Assembly: GCA_964645005.1 (NCBI GenBank) | Contig: CAZXYS010000002.1 | Location: 124,001-188,000 of the forward strand | Reading direction: 5' to 3' | From: CAZXYS01 sp964645005 | GTDB taxonomy: Bacteria > Bacteroidota > Ignavibacteria > Kapaibacteriales > UBA2268 | DNA: 64,000 nucleotides | Shown here: one piece after another, positions 51,340 to 59,790 of the stretch | Numbering within the stretch: position 1 is the first letter of the stretch | How the letters are laid out: each line of letters starts with the position of its first letter | Translations under genes and position numbers: made by a program | Notes under the pieces: generated by a model | What the model was told of the DNA's origin: nothing | Database searches by the model: none | What the model saw: the letters and a program-made list of their open reading frames with translations, nothing else

Positions 51340-53550
51340 ATGTCAATGCAAGCAGTAACAGTAGAATTAGACGGAAAAACGTACAGCCTGGAAACGGGCA
51401 GAATGGCGAAATTCGCGAACGGCGCAGTGATGGCGAGATGCGAAGACACAATGGTGCTCGTAACTGTAACATGTTCTGACGAGGAAATCGAACAGGATTT
51501 CATGCCGCTGCAGGTGGAATACCGCGAGAAGACGGCGTCTTCCGGTAAATTCCCCGGCGGATTTTTGAAAAGGGAAGGCAGACCTTCCGATAAAGAAGTT
51601 TTGGCGTCCAGGCTGATAGATAGACCTTTGAGACCGCTTTTCCCGGATAAATGGAGATATGATACTCAGGTGCTTCCGACGGTTTACTCCTTCGATCAGA
51701 CGGCTGATCCTGAATCGCTGGCGGCGGTCGGCGCTTCGGCGGCGCTTATGCTTTCGGATATGCCATTTGACGGACCTATTTCGGAAGTAAGGATAGGCAG
51801 AATTGACGGGATGTTGATAATGAATCCGTCCATCGAGGAAATGGAGCAATCGGAGCTTGAGTTTTTAATTGCGGGTTCGGATACATCGATAGTGATGGTC
51901 GAAGGCGAATGCAAGGAAATTTCGGAACAGGAATTTCTTGAAGCTCTTGAATTCGCTCATGAGAGAATCAAAGAGCTTAACAATCTTCAGAGAAGGCTGG
52001 TTGAGCTTGTTCAGGTCGAGAAGAGAGAAGTCACCGAAACGCAGCATCCGGAAGATTTGATTGATCTGGTTAAAAATGAAGTTACTTCGAAAATTGAAGA
52101 AGTTATACATAAAGATACGGATAAGAAAGAGCGTTCGGCTTTAAGAAAAGAAATAAAAGAGGCGCTGAAAGAGAAAGTAGCCGAAGTTTACGGCGAGCGC
52201 GAAGATTACGAAGAATTTCCCTACGAGGACACCGCAGCAGAGATTTTCGAGGATATAGAGAAGGATATGGTGAGGAAAATGATTCTCGATGAAAGCCGCA
52301 GGCTCGACGGCAGGGGATTGACGGATATTCGCGAGATTACATGCGAAGTAGGCATCCTGACGCGGACACATGGCTCGGCGCTGTTCACCCGCGGCGAAAC
52401 GCAGAGTTTAGCAACGACGACTCTCGGCACCAGGCGCGACGAGCAGATGATCGACGGCTTGCTTCCGGTTTATACGGAAAATTTTATTTTGCACTATAAT
52501 TTTCCGCCGTTCAGCACGGGCGAAGTAAAGCGGCTCTTCACTGGCAGAAGAGAGATAGGTCACGGAAATCTCGCATGGCGCGCGCTGAAAGAGATGATTC
52601 CCGATGACGAAAATTTCCCTTATACAATTAGAGTGGTATCGGATATTCTGGAATCGAACGGTTCGTCGTCAATGGCGACGGTCTGCGCAGGATGCCTGTC
52701 GCTGCTGGATGCAGGCGTGCCGATTCACAAGCATGTAGCTGGGATTGCAATGGGCTTGATAAAGGAAGATGATAGAATTGCCGTGCTAAGTGATATTCTC
52801 GGTGATGAGGATCATCTCGGTGATATGGACTTCAAGGTTACGGGTACCGTAGATGGTATAACCGCCTGTCAGATGGATATTAAGATCGAGGGACTTTCCA
52901 TAGATATTATGAAGCAGGCTCTCGAGCAGGCTCGTCAGGGCAGGCTGCATATTATTGAAAAAATGAAAGAGACGATTACCGAGTCGAGACCGGATGTTTC
53001 GCGGTATGCACCGCGATTCGAGACGATGAAGGTGCCTACGGATATGATCGGTACAGTTATTGGTCCCGGCGGTGAGACTATCAGAGAGATCAGCCGCGAG
53101 ACGGATACGGACATCGAAATACAGGATGACGGCACGGTGATGATAGCAGCTACAGCCAAGGAAAACAGCGATAAAGCAAAAGAATGGATAGAGTCCTTGA
53201 CCGAACAGCCGGAAGAAGGCAAGGTCTATAGGGCAACAGTCAAGGATATCCGCGAAGGGCTGGGCGCTATAGTCGAATTCCTGCCTAAGAAGACCGGCTT
53301 GCTGCATATTTCGCAGTTAGCTTACGAGCATGTGAAGAATGTAAGCGATGTGCTTGAGGTAGGACAGGAATTGGATCTCGAGCTGATCGAAGTTTCCCGC
53401 GACGGGAAGTTCAGACTCAGCCGCAAGAGACTTCTGCCTAAACCGGAAGGCTACGACGATAGCCGCGATAATGACAGAAGCAGAAAGCGTCCGCCGAAAG
53501 GCGGCGGCAGAGACCGAGATCGCGGCGGTAGCAGAGACAGAAGAAGATAA
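51340..53550 (+). CDS. pnp: Polyribonucleotide nucleotidyltransferase (PNPase)
   Basis: A 736-residue PNPase from the ATG at 51340 (a TTG at 51316 would add eight residues). Two RNase PH-like domains (residues about 10-140 and 315-540) are separated by a helical domain. They are followed by a KH domain (GTVIGPGGETIREISRETD) and an S1 domain (GKVYRATVKDIREGLGAIVEFLP). It degrades RNA 3' to 5' with phosphate and can add tails. The C-terminal 30 residues are an unusual Arg-, Asp- and Gly-rich tail that may bind RNA or partners. It is followed by a terminator at 53581. Confidence 0.96.
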   Translation: MSMQAVTVELDGKTYSLETGRMAKFANGAVMARCEDTMVLVTVTCSDEEIEQDFMPLQVEYREKTASSGKFPGGFLKREGRPSDKEVLASRLIDRPLRPLFPDKWRYDTQVLPTVYSFDQTADPESLAAVGASAALMLSDMPFDGPISEVRIGRIDGMLIMNPSIEEMEQSELEFLIAGSDTSIVMVEGECKEISEQEFLEALEFAHERIKELNNLQRRLVELVQVEKREVTETQHPEDLIDLVKNEVTSKIEEVIHKDTDKKERSALRKEIKEALKEKVAEVYGEREDYEEFPYEDTAAEIFEDIEKDMVRKMILDESRRLDGRGLTDIREITCEVGILTRTHGSALFTRGETQSLATTTLGTRRDEQMIDGLLPVYTENFILHYNFPPFSTGEVKRLFTGRREIGHGNLAWRALKEMIPDDENFPYTIRVVSDILESNGSSSMATVCAGCLSLLDAGVPIHKHVAGIAMGLIKEDDRIAVLSDILGDEDHLGDMDFKVTGTVDGITACQMDIKIEGLSIDIMKQALEQARQGRLHIIEKMKETITESRPDVSRYAPRFETMKVPTDMIGTVIGPGGETIREISRETDTDIEIQDDGTVMIAATAKENSDKAKEWIESLTEQPEEGKVYRATVKDIREGLGAIVEFLPKKTGLLHISQLAYEHVKNVSDVLEVGQELDLELIEVSRDGKFRLSRKRLLPKPEGYDDSRDNDRSRKRPPKGGGRDRDRGGSRDRRR

Positions 53551-53580
53551 ATATTAAGATTAGATATTTAAATACTTATT

Positions 53581-53618
53581 AAAGTCCTGCCATATAATTA
53601 AACCCGGCGGGATTTTTT
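53581..53618 (+). terminator. Intrinsic terminator after pnp
   Basis: Stem AAAGTCCTGCC / GGCGGGATTTT with a loop of 14 bases and a run of seven T (53613-53619). Two G-T pairs are allowed. Located 30 bases after the pnp stop; it resembles the terminator at 37111 in its GGCGGGATTTT arm. Confidence 0.82.
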
Positions 53619-53673
53619 TAATTTTATTAAAAAATATTTTTCATTTCCCTTAAGTAATTTAAAATACATAAAA

Positions 53674-54432
53674 ATGCAACCTGACGATACTTACATATTC
53701 GGAAGAAATGCAGTGCTGGAAGCACTAAAGGCAGGTCGGGACATAGAGAAGATATTTATAGGATATGGTTCTTCTGGTCCAACTATAGCGCAGATCTATA
53801 AGGAAGCCAAGAAAAATAAAATTCCGCATGTGACCTATGACAAAAAGCGCTTTGCCAATCTTGCGAAGAAAGCGCTGACGACGCAGGAAAAATCACAGGG
53901 AGTAATAGCTATTGTCAGTCTGATAAAGACAATTGAATTGGAGGATTTGTTAGAAATAGCCTGGCAGAAGGAAGAGAATCCCGTGATAGCAGCGCTTGAC
54001 GAGATCAATGATCCGCATAATCTGGGGGCGATAGCCCGCTCTGCTGAATGCGCAGGTGTTGCAGGTATTATCCTTCCGGAAAGGAGGACAGTGCCTGTTA
54101 CCTCGGCAGCAATTAAAGCCTCAGCAGGGGCATTAGAACATATCAAAGTTGCTGATGTTGGGAATCTTGCCGTTGCTCTGGATAAATGTAAGGAAGCGGG
54201 CTTTTGGATAATAGGCACGGACTCTGAAGCACAACAGCCATACACGGACAATATCTATGACCGTCCTGGTGTGATAGTCATAGGTAGTGAAGGCAAAGGA
54301 ATCAGAAACATAACGAAAAAAGCATGTGACATCCTTGTCAAGATACCCTTGAAGGGAAAAATATCTTCACTTAACGCTTCTGTGGCAGCCGGTGTTATTC
54401 TGTTCGAAAGGCTGCGGCAGATAAACAGCTAA
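53674..54432 (+). CDS. rlmB: SpoU/TrmH-family rRNA 2'-O-methyltransferase (RlmB-like)
   Basis: A 252-residue SPOUT-class methyltransferase. The N-terminal RNA-binding domain starts YIFGRNAVLEALKAGRDIEKI. The knotted catalytic domain shows motif 1 (DEINDPHNLGAIARSAECAG), motif 2 (VIVIGSEGKGI) and motif 3 (VKIPLKGKISSLNASVAAGVILFE), with the catalytic Arg and the AdoMet knot. In Escherichia coli RlmB methylates G2251 of 23S rRNA; other targets are possible in this group, so the symbol is tentative. It starts about 55 bases after the pnp terminator, so it probably has its own promoter. Convergent with the response regulator gene. Confidence 0.9.
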   Translation: MQPDDTYIFGRNAVLEALKAGRDIEKIFIGYGSSGPTIAQIYKEAKKNKIPHVTYDKKRFANLAKKALTTQEKSQGVIAIVSLIKTIELEDLLEIAWQKEENPVIAALDEINDPHNLGAIARSAECAGVAGIILPERRTVPVTSAAIKASAGALEHIKVADVGNLAVALDKCKEAGFWIIGTDSEAQQPYTDNIYDRPGVIVIGSEGKGIRNITKKACDILVKIPLKGKISSLNASVAAGVILFERLRQINS

Positions 54433-54452
54433 GAATTATAAGAAATATTTTT

Positions 54453-55112
54453 TCAAAAGACTTCGTCAAGCATATTTGCTTTGACAGCGACTTTCATCAG
54501 CCCAACGGTATTTCTAACGTCAAGCTTCTGCAGGATATTCTTTCTGTGAGTCTCAACAGTCCGAATGCTGATATTTAAGCTGTCGGCGATCTGATTAGTA
54601 GTTAATTCGCTGGCAATGGATTTAAGGATTTCTTTTTCTCTGCGAGTTAACATTTGATACTTTTCCGAATAGTCTCTATCGCCGTTTTTATGAGTAAACC
54701 CATTGACAATAGACTTCATGGTGTCCTGTGAGCAATAACTTTCGCCGTTATAGACGGTTTTGATAGCCTCGAGCACTTCAAAATCATTGGCGGATTTGGT
54801 TAAATAACCCAGCGCGCCTGTATTTAATGATTTTTTGATGAGCCAGGCGTCATTTCTGCTGGAAACAACAATGATCTTGATTCCAGGATAATTGCTTTTT
54901 AGTTCTTTTAACACCTGAAGCCCATCAATTTTGGGCATACCAATATCTAAAAGAACTATATCAATTTTCTTCTCTCCGATCATCTTGAGAGTTTCTTCGC
55001 CGTCAGAAGCTATGCCGGCAATGTTTACATTGTTAGCTGAAAGTAATAAATTCGACATTAGTTTTGCAAACAATAAATGATCGTCTGCAATAAGAATGTT
55101 AATTTTTTCCAT
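54453..55112 (-). CDS. NarL/FixJ-family response regulator
   Basis: A 219-residue two-component response regulator. The receiver domain has the acidic pair ADD at residues 9-11, phosphoacceptor Asp56 in DIVLLDIGMP, a VVSS switch Ser near residue 85 and the conserved Lys in LTKSAND. A short linker leads to a LuxR-type helix-turn-helix (LTRREKEILKSIASELTTNQIADSLNISIRTVETHRKNILQKL, seen as successive pieces over residues 150-193). It should bind DNA when phosphorylated. No partner kinase is adjacent on the same strand; the hybrid kinase at 55964 is on the opposite strand about 850 bases away and already contains its own receiver. Confidence 0.93.
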   Translation of the reverse strand: MEKINILIADDHLLFAKLMSNLLLSANNVNIAGIASDGEETLKMIGEKKIDIVLLDIGMPKIDGLQVLKELKSNYPGIKIIVVSSRNDAWLIKKSLNTGALGYLTKSANDFEVLEAIKTVYNGESYCSQDTMKSIVNGFTHKNGDRDYSEKYQMLTRREKEILKSIASELTTNQIADSLNISIRTVETHRKNILQKLDVRNTVGLMKVAVKANMLDEVF

Positions 55113-55963
55113 GGTTTCCCGACCCTGAATATTTTAACAAAATGAACGACAATTATAAAACGAGTATCTCTTGAAATTGCTTCCCTCCTTTGTTAAATAA
55201 ATTGTATTAATGAAACTGTACATTTAAAAAGGAATTCAAAAATAATTTATTCGCAAATATCAAACAAAAAATTCGAAATATATTAACAAAGTTTAATAGG
55301 TTTTACATTTTAAGTAAATAAACAGCAATTATGGTAAACTTATACCATAAGTAAAATTAAACGGTATTAATATTTTCATTAAGTTTATTATTTTTTGTTC
55401 ATAAAAGGCAAAATTCTCGATTTAAAAATTTAAAATGCTGATAAATACAATGCTGAGAGCTATTTCTTATTCGGTTCGGATTACGATCGTAATTAGTATA
55501 AGTAGAATTACTTAGGGACATATAACTTTCCGGTAATTTGAAAAAATTAAATTTTTTGAAAGATATGATCTTTTGAAGAGACATTTTTATTAAATTAGAT
55601 ATATGTATTTAGTAATGTGATGCCGCCGGAAAATAATTATTTATTAATTTCAAATTAAAAAAACAATAATTATTAAAATATGTTAATTATTTATTGATTA
55701 TGAAATATTTTGGACATTTGATATTAAGTAATTTAATCTAAATGAGATATGAAAATTTTGTGTATTGGCATATCTAAATATAAATTTAAGCACCACTATA
55801 AAATTAACCTAAAATGAATGTTTTTGTCCAATGATTAAATTTAGTTAATACATTGAATTATAAGGAGTTTTAAGTATATTTACTTATTTTTAATTATTTT
55901 TCCATTTTTTACTTTTGTACTGTTCAATAAGATATAATTAACAATTTCCGATATTATGATATT
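55113..55963. other. AT-rich intergenic region of about 850 bases
   Basis: A gene-free stretch between two divergently transcribed signalling genes. It is very AT-rich, with stop codons in all frames and no RNA gene or repeat family seen elsewhere. The one recognisable signal is a TACTTTTG -7 element at 55910-55917 that fits a start of transcription near 55924 for the kinase gene. Confidence 0.5.
55910..55917 (+). promoter_or_regulatory. Possible -7 promoter element for the hybrid kinase gene
   Basis: TACTTTTG matches TAnnTTTG, 47 bases before the ATG at 55964. The expected -33 region is T-rich but lacks a clear TTTG, so this is only half a promoter. Confidence 0.35.
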
Positions 55964-57121
55964 ATGTATAATTCAAATGGAAATAACATAGAGAACGAAC
56001 TGATCCTGATAGTGGATGATCAGGTGGAGAATCTTAAGATCCTGGGCAATATTTTGGGAGAAAGAAATTACAGGATCGCGCTGGCAACTAATGGCACAGA
56101 AGCTTTGAACTTTGTTGAAAGAAAATTGCCGAATTTAATTCTGCTTGATGTTATGATGCCGGATATTGATGGATTTGAAGTTTGTTCAAGATTGAAGGCA
56201 TACGAGAAAACAAAGGATATACCCATTATATTCCTTACCGCTAAGTCACAGATGGAAGATATGCTATATGGTTTCAAGATAGGGGGGGTGGATTACATTA
56301 CCAAGCCTTTCAAGCAGGAAGAACTGATGGCTCGAGTCGAAACTCATCTTCAATTGAAGCATTCCAGGGATATAATTCTAAAACAGAATGAGAATTTACT
56401 AAAATTAAATAATGAAAAAGGAATGTTTCTTTCGCTTGCAGCACATGATCTTAAAAATCCTGCTTTAGTTATTACCGGTTTTGCAGGGATAATGGAAAAG
56501 AGTGCTGAAGAGCTTACCCCGGAGGATACCAGGGAATTTGCGGTAGATATCAGGGAATCCGGTAATACTATGCTGGGAATTCTTTCTGATTTGGTAGAGA
56601 TAAATCAATTTGAACAGGGTAAGGTGCAGTTCATGTTTGAAAATGTTCATATTAGTAATCTTCTGGAGAGGATTGTTGATGATATGAAATCTTATGCAAA
56701 TAAAAAGAGTATTGAAATAAATTATGAAAGCCAGATCAATAGTGATACCATTGATTCGGATATGGAAAAAGTCGAGAAGATCTTTTCGAATTTGATCTCG
56801 AATGCGATAAAATTTTCTCCTTTCGGCAAGAAAGTAATGGTAAAAGCATCTGATTTCATAGATAAATTTGATGATCAAAAATTTGTCAGGATTGAAGTTC
56901 AGGACGAAGGTCCCGGATTGAATGAGGATGATAAGAAGAAGTTGTTTCAGAAGTTTGCTAAACTATCTGCCAAGCCGACAAACAATGAAAGTTCCACTAG
57001 ATTAGGACTTTCGATAGTTAAAAACATCGTAGATAATTTGAAGGGTAGGATTAGATGTGATTCAGAACCCGGAAAGGGTACTAATTTTATTGTGGAACTA
57101 CCTGTAACTAATCACAAATAA
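55964..57121 (+). CDS. Response regulator-histidine kinase hybrid
   Basis: A 385-residue soluble signalling protein. Residues 13-130 are a receiver with phosphoacceptor Asp62 (ILLDVMMPDIDG), Thr in FLTAKS and Lys in YITKPF. A coiled-coil linker (LKHSRDIILKQNENLLKLNNEKG) leads to a HisKA domain with His161 in LAAHDLKNP. It ends with a HATPase domain with N, G1 and G2 boxes (IFSNLISNAIKFSP, DEGPGLNED, TRLGLSIVKNIVDN). Receiver-first kinases of this type usually form sensory phosphorelays with other histidine kinases. It has no membrane segment. A run of seven G (56282-56288) lies in the receiver; the frame is currently intact. Confidence 0.93.
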   Translation: MYNSNGNNIENELILIVDDQVENLKILGNILGERNYRIALATNGTEALNFVERKLPNLILLDVMMPDIDGFEVCSRLKAYEKTKDIPIIFLTAKSQMEDMLYGFKIGGVDYITKPFKQEELMARVETHLQLKHSRDIILKQNENLLKLNNEKGMFLSLAAHDLKNPALVITGFAGIMEKSAEELTPEDTREFAVDIRESGNTMLGILSDLVEINQFEQGKVQFMFENVHISNLLERIVDDMKSYANKKSIEINYESQINSDTIDSDMEKVEKIFSNLISNAIKFSPFGKKVMVKASDFIDKFDDQKFVRIEVQDEGPGLNEDDKKKLFQKFAKLSAKPTNNESSTRLGLSIVKNIVDNLKGRIRCDSEPGKGTNFIVELPVTNHK

Positions 57122-57124
57122 CTT

Positions 57125-57484
57125 TTAAATATATACTTCTTCAGCCAGTTTGTTATATTCATTTCTTATTTCTGCAATGTAATTACGTGGAACTTCCACG
57201 TTTCTATTCTCGATTTTTCTCAGAAGCAGCAAATAATCTTCGCAAGTATCAAGCAGTGATTGTGCTTTAATGATATATCTAAGCTTTTCGTTGTTTTTTG
57301 ATGAAGTTAGACTTTTTTTCAGGAACCACTCAAAAGACTCGGCACAATTTCTTATCCTAAAGCAAAAAGGATGATTTTCATTGTTCTCAATGTGGATGCA
57401 AAAATCATTGATATACTCAACGAAACTCTCCGTTTTGGTTAATACAATTTTTTCCGTAACTTCTGTCATTTCAGATTCTATCAT
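57125..57484 (-). CDS. Hypothetical small protein, possible four-helix bundle
   Basis: A 119-residue acidic, mostly helical protein with no signal peptide or membrane segment. The segment around residues 44-55 (RIRNCAESFEWFL) followed by a KAQSLLDTCEDYLLLLRKI helix faintly resembles the S23/four-helix-bundle family found in Bacteroidota (IAEG..., LGSLAE-x-E-x-x-L). The match is weak and I would not name a function. It converges with the kinase gene, ending three bases from its stop, with no room for a terminator. Confidence 0.5.
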   Translation of the reverse strand: MIESEMTEVTEKIVLTKTESFVEYINDFCIHIENNENHPFCFRIRNCAESFEWFLKKSLTSSKNNEKLRYIIKAQSLLDTCEDYLLLLRKIENRNVEVPRNYIAEIRNEYNKLAEEVYI

Positions 57485-57749
57485 AATATTTAAAATTTTA
57501 TTCTATTTTAAAATTAATTTTTATTGTCAAAATTAACCTGAATTTCACATGTTTTAAATTTATGCAATTCAAGTTAGTGCAATATCTCACTTTAATTTCT
57601 AATAGTAAATACCAATTACCACGTATTTTGAAAGATACCAATTCACACTTACAAAATCAATAAATTCATGAAAATAAGTGATTTGCGACAGGTGAAAAAA
57701 ATTATTTCTTTTAATTAATTTTATTTTAATATATAATTTATAAAACGAT

Positions 57750-58286
57750 CTATTGCAAAGCCGGAATTCTTCCACAACCGGCATATCTATTGGCAAAATA
57801 AGGGTCTAAGAGAGATTGTTCAGTAACTCCTGATGATGCGGATGCATGTATCATACGATTATCGCCGATGTAAATGCCAACATGGAATATCTGAGATCCC
57901 CTGCTGAAAAAAACAAGATCCCCTGCTTTCCTGTCTTCAGATTGGATCTTATAAACGTATTCATACTGTTTATGGGCAGTCCTGGGAAGCTGAAGTCCCA
58001 TTTTCCCGTAGACTTCCTTAACAAAACCCGAACAATCCGTACATTTCATCGATGCACCACCGTAGCAATATGGTGTTCCGAGCCATCTTTTTGCTTCGTT
58101 GATTATACGCAGATAGGGTGTGGTTGTCTTTTCGCTGTTATATATGGTGTTTTTTTCCGCAGCAGGATAGTTTTTAGAGTCGGTGGTAGTTTTTTCCGAA
58201 GAGAAACGAATATATGGTTGACAGCTTGATAGGGAGACTGCGATTAGAATTGTCATTATGATATATTTGCCATAATTATAATTCAA
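57750..58286 (-). CDS. NlpC/P60 cell-wall peptidase lipoprotein
   Basis: A 178-residue lipoprotein with a short hydrophobic signal and lipobox SLSSC near residues 18-22. A Ser-, Thr- and Lys-rich linker follows, then an NlpC/P60 domain over the last 120 residues. Catalytic residues are visible: Cys in CTDCSGFVKEVYG, His in HVGIYIG and a third polar His in MIHASAS; RTAHKQ and AGDLVFF are also typical. The family cleaves peptide bonds in peptidoglycan (D-Glu-meso-DAP), in line with the DAP-type wall predicted from MurE. It starts 11 bases after the end of the small membrane protein gene upstream. Confidence 0.92.
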   Translation of the reverse strand: MNYNYGKYIIMTILIAVSLSSCQPYIRFSSEKTTTDSKNYPAAEKNTIYNSEKTTTPYLRIINEAKRWLGTPYCYGGASMKCTDCSGFVKEVYGKMGLQLPRTAHKQYEYVYKIQSEDRKAGDLVFFSRGSQIFHVGIYIGDNRMIHASASSGVTEQSLLDPYFANRYAGCGRIPALQ

Positions 58287-58296
58287 TTGACTTCGA

Positions 58297-58452
58297 TTAA
58301 TTGTTATTTACCCGGTTATCAGCTTCTTTCTTTGCACCCAATAACTTCTTGTAATTTCTGGTTATTTTTCCAATAGTATCGGAATTGAGTAGAAGAAAAC
58401 CAATTGCCGCAACAATTATGAAGCCTGCTTTAAGTATTACCGACTCGATCAT
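58297..58452 (-). CDS. Small single-pass membrane protein (51 aa)
   Basis: A short gene, ATG at 58452 and TAA at 58297. Residues 6-22 (ILKAGFIIVAAIGFLLL) form one membrane helix, and the C-terminal half is basic and hydrophilic (KITRNYKKLLGAKKEADN), so the tail should face the cytoplasm or act as a linker. There is no known family that I recognise. It directly precedes the NlpC/P60 lipoprotein gene with 10 bases between them, which suggests co-transcription. Coding is inferred from the clear amphipathic organisation and position; there is no strong ribosome site, so confidence is moderate. Confidence 0.5.
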   Translation of the reverse strand: MIESVILKAGFIIVAAIGFLLLNSDTIGKITRNYKKLLGAKKEADNRVNNN

Positions 58453-58685
58453 GATAACACGCTAAAATTGTGATAAAGTTGCTAATTATTGTACGTCCTA
58501 TATAATTAACAAGTTTCATGCCACATTAGTTACAAATTTTTAATATTTTTTTTAATTAGGTTAAATTATTAGTAATTCATTGAAATAAAATAATATAGTT
58601 GAATTTTGGTATGAAAAGGCATAAAAATTAATTGAAAAAACAAGTAATTACATAACCGAAATGTGTGTAATTAATTCCACATGTA

Positions 58686-59579
58686 TCAAATATTTATCAG
58701 TACTAAGCAAATAAAAACCGCCGGCATAACAAAAAGTATACTGTCAAATCTGTCTAAAAAACCTCCGTGACCCGGCAATATCCGTGAACTGTCCTTCACA
58801 CCGGCATCACGTTTGAGTAAAGATTCTGCCAGATCACCTGCCTGACCAATCGTTCCAACGATACTGCCGATCATTATTGCATGGAGAGTTGGAAATTCCG
58901 GTAACAACAATGAAGCAAAAAATACTGCGCTTGCAGCGCCGGCTACAAAACCTGCGATTGCTCCTTCCCATGTTTTTTTTGGGCTTACTTTTGGTGCGAG
59001 CTTATGTTTACCCACAGCTTTTCCAACGAAATAAGCTGCTGAATCGCAAATCCATATTGAAAACAATATGCTTATCAAAAGAAGAGCTGCCGCTGCATCG
59101 GGATCATTGTCACCGAGGAAAGCAGGAATTTGTGAAAGACCTTCAATATCGAGTGTTTGGATTTTTGTTGCATTTCTAAGAGCAATTAAAAATGATAAGA
59201 AAAAAGGTATATACAGCACACCGGCAACAGTTGAACTTAATGATGTAAATGATTTGTCCGTTCCAATTCCTATTCTAAAAAAGAAAATTATCATTATAAA
59301 TAATATCAACTCTGCTAATATAATATAACTGAGCTCGAAGTTATAATTTTCGAGCATTATAATGCTGAGCGTTAACTGCATTATTAAACCGAAGATAATT
59401 CCGGTTTTTTTTATTGGCTGCATTTGTTTTGCTTCGGCAAGGGAGTAAAATTCCCATAAAGCTATGGCAGAAATGATAAAAACAACTGCTGCGAACAGGT
59501 AACCTCCGAAATAAATTATAGCCATGGCAAGCGGAATGCCTATAGCGCCGACAATGACTCTTTTACCAAGCTCGGTCAA
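58686..59579 (-). CDS. cdsA: Phosphatidate cytidylyltransferase
   Basis: A 297-residue inner-membrane enzyme with seven or eight hydrophobic helices that makes CDP-diacylglycerol from phosphatidate and CTP. The CdsA signature is intact near the C-terminus: SPKKTWEGAIAG, then GTIGQAGDLAESLLKRDAGVKDS and LPGHGGFLDRFDS, which contains the metal-binding aspartates. Length is normal. Transcribed alone or with upstream rho; an inverted repeat lies in the gap between them. Confidence 0.95.
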   Translation of the reverse strand: MTELGKRVIVGAIGIPLAMAIIYFGGYLFAAVVFIISAIALWEFYSLAEAKQMQPIKKTGIIFGLIMQLTLSIIMLENYNFELSYIILAELILFIMIIFFFRIGIGTDKSFTSLSSTVAGVLYIPFFLSFLIALRNATKIQTLDIEGLSQIPAFLGDNDPDAAAALLLISILFSIWICDSAAYFVGKAVGKHKLAPKVSPKKTWEGAIAGFVAGAASAVFFASLLLPEFPTLHAIMIGSIVGTIGQAGDLAESLLKRDAGVKDSSRILPGHGGFLDRFDSILFVMPAVFICLVLINI

Positions 59580-59691
59580 TTACTTCCTCTGATTACGATA
59601 AAATTTAAAATTAAGCAATTAGCTTCAAACAGACAAGATCATATTCAAATCAGGTTTTTTATTTTTCATCCCGGATTATCATGATAGATAG

Positions 59692-59720
59692 GGATCCACT
59701 ATCATTATGACAGTGGATCC
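59692..59720. terminator. Perfect inverted repeat between rho and cdsA
   Basis: Nine-base arms GGATCCACT / AGTGGATCC around an 11-base loop. It follows the rho gene by about 70 bases in the direction of transcription. No T-run follows on that strand, so it may stabilise the rho mRNA 3' end rather than terminate transcription. Confidence 0.4.
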
Positions 59721-59790
59721 TTACCAACTACCTAAAACTATTAAAAATAAAACTTTAGGGTAAATCCTGATGAAAGGTTTTTTAAAAGTA

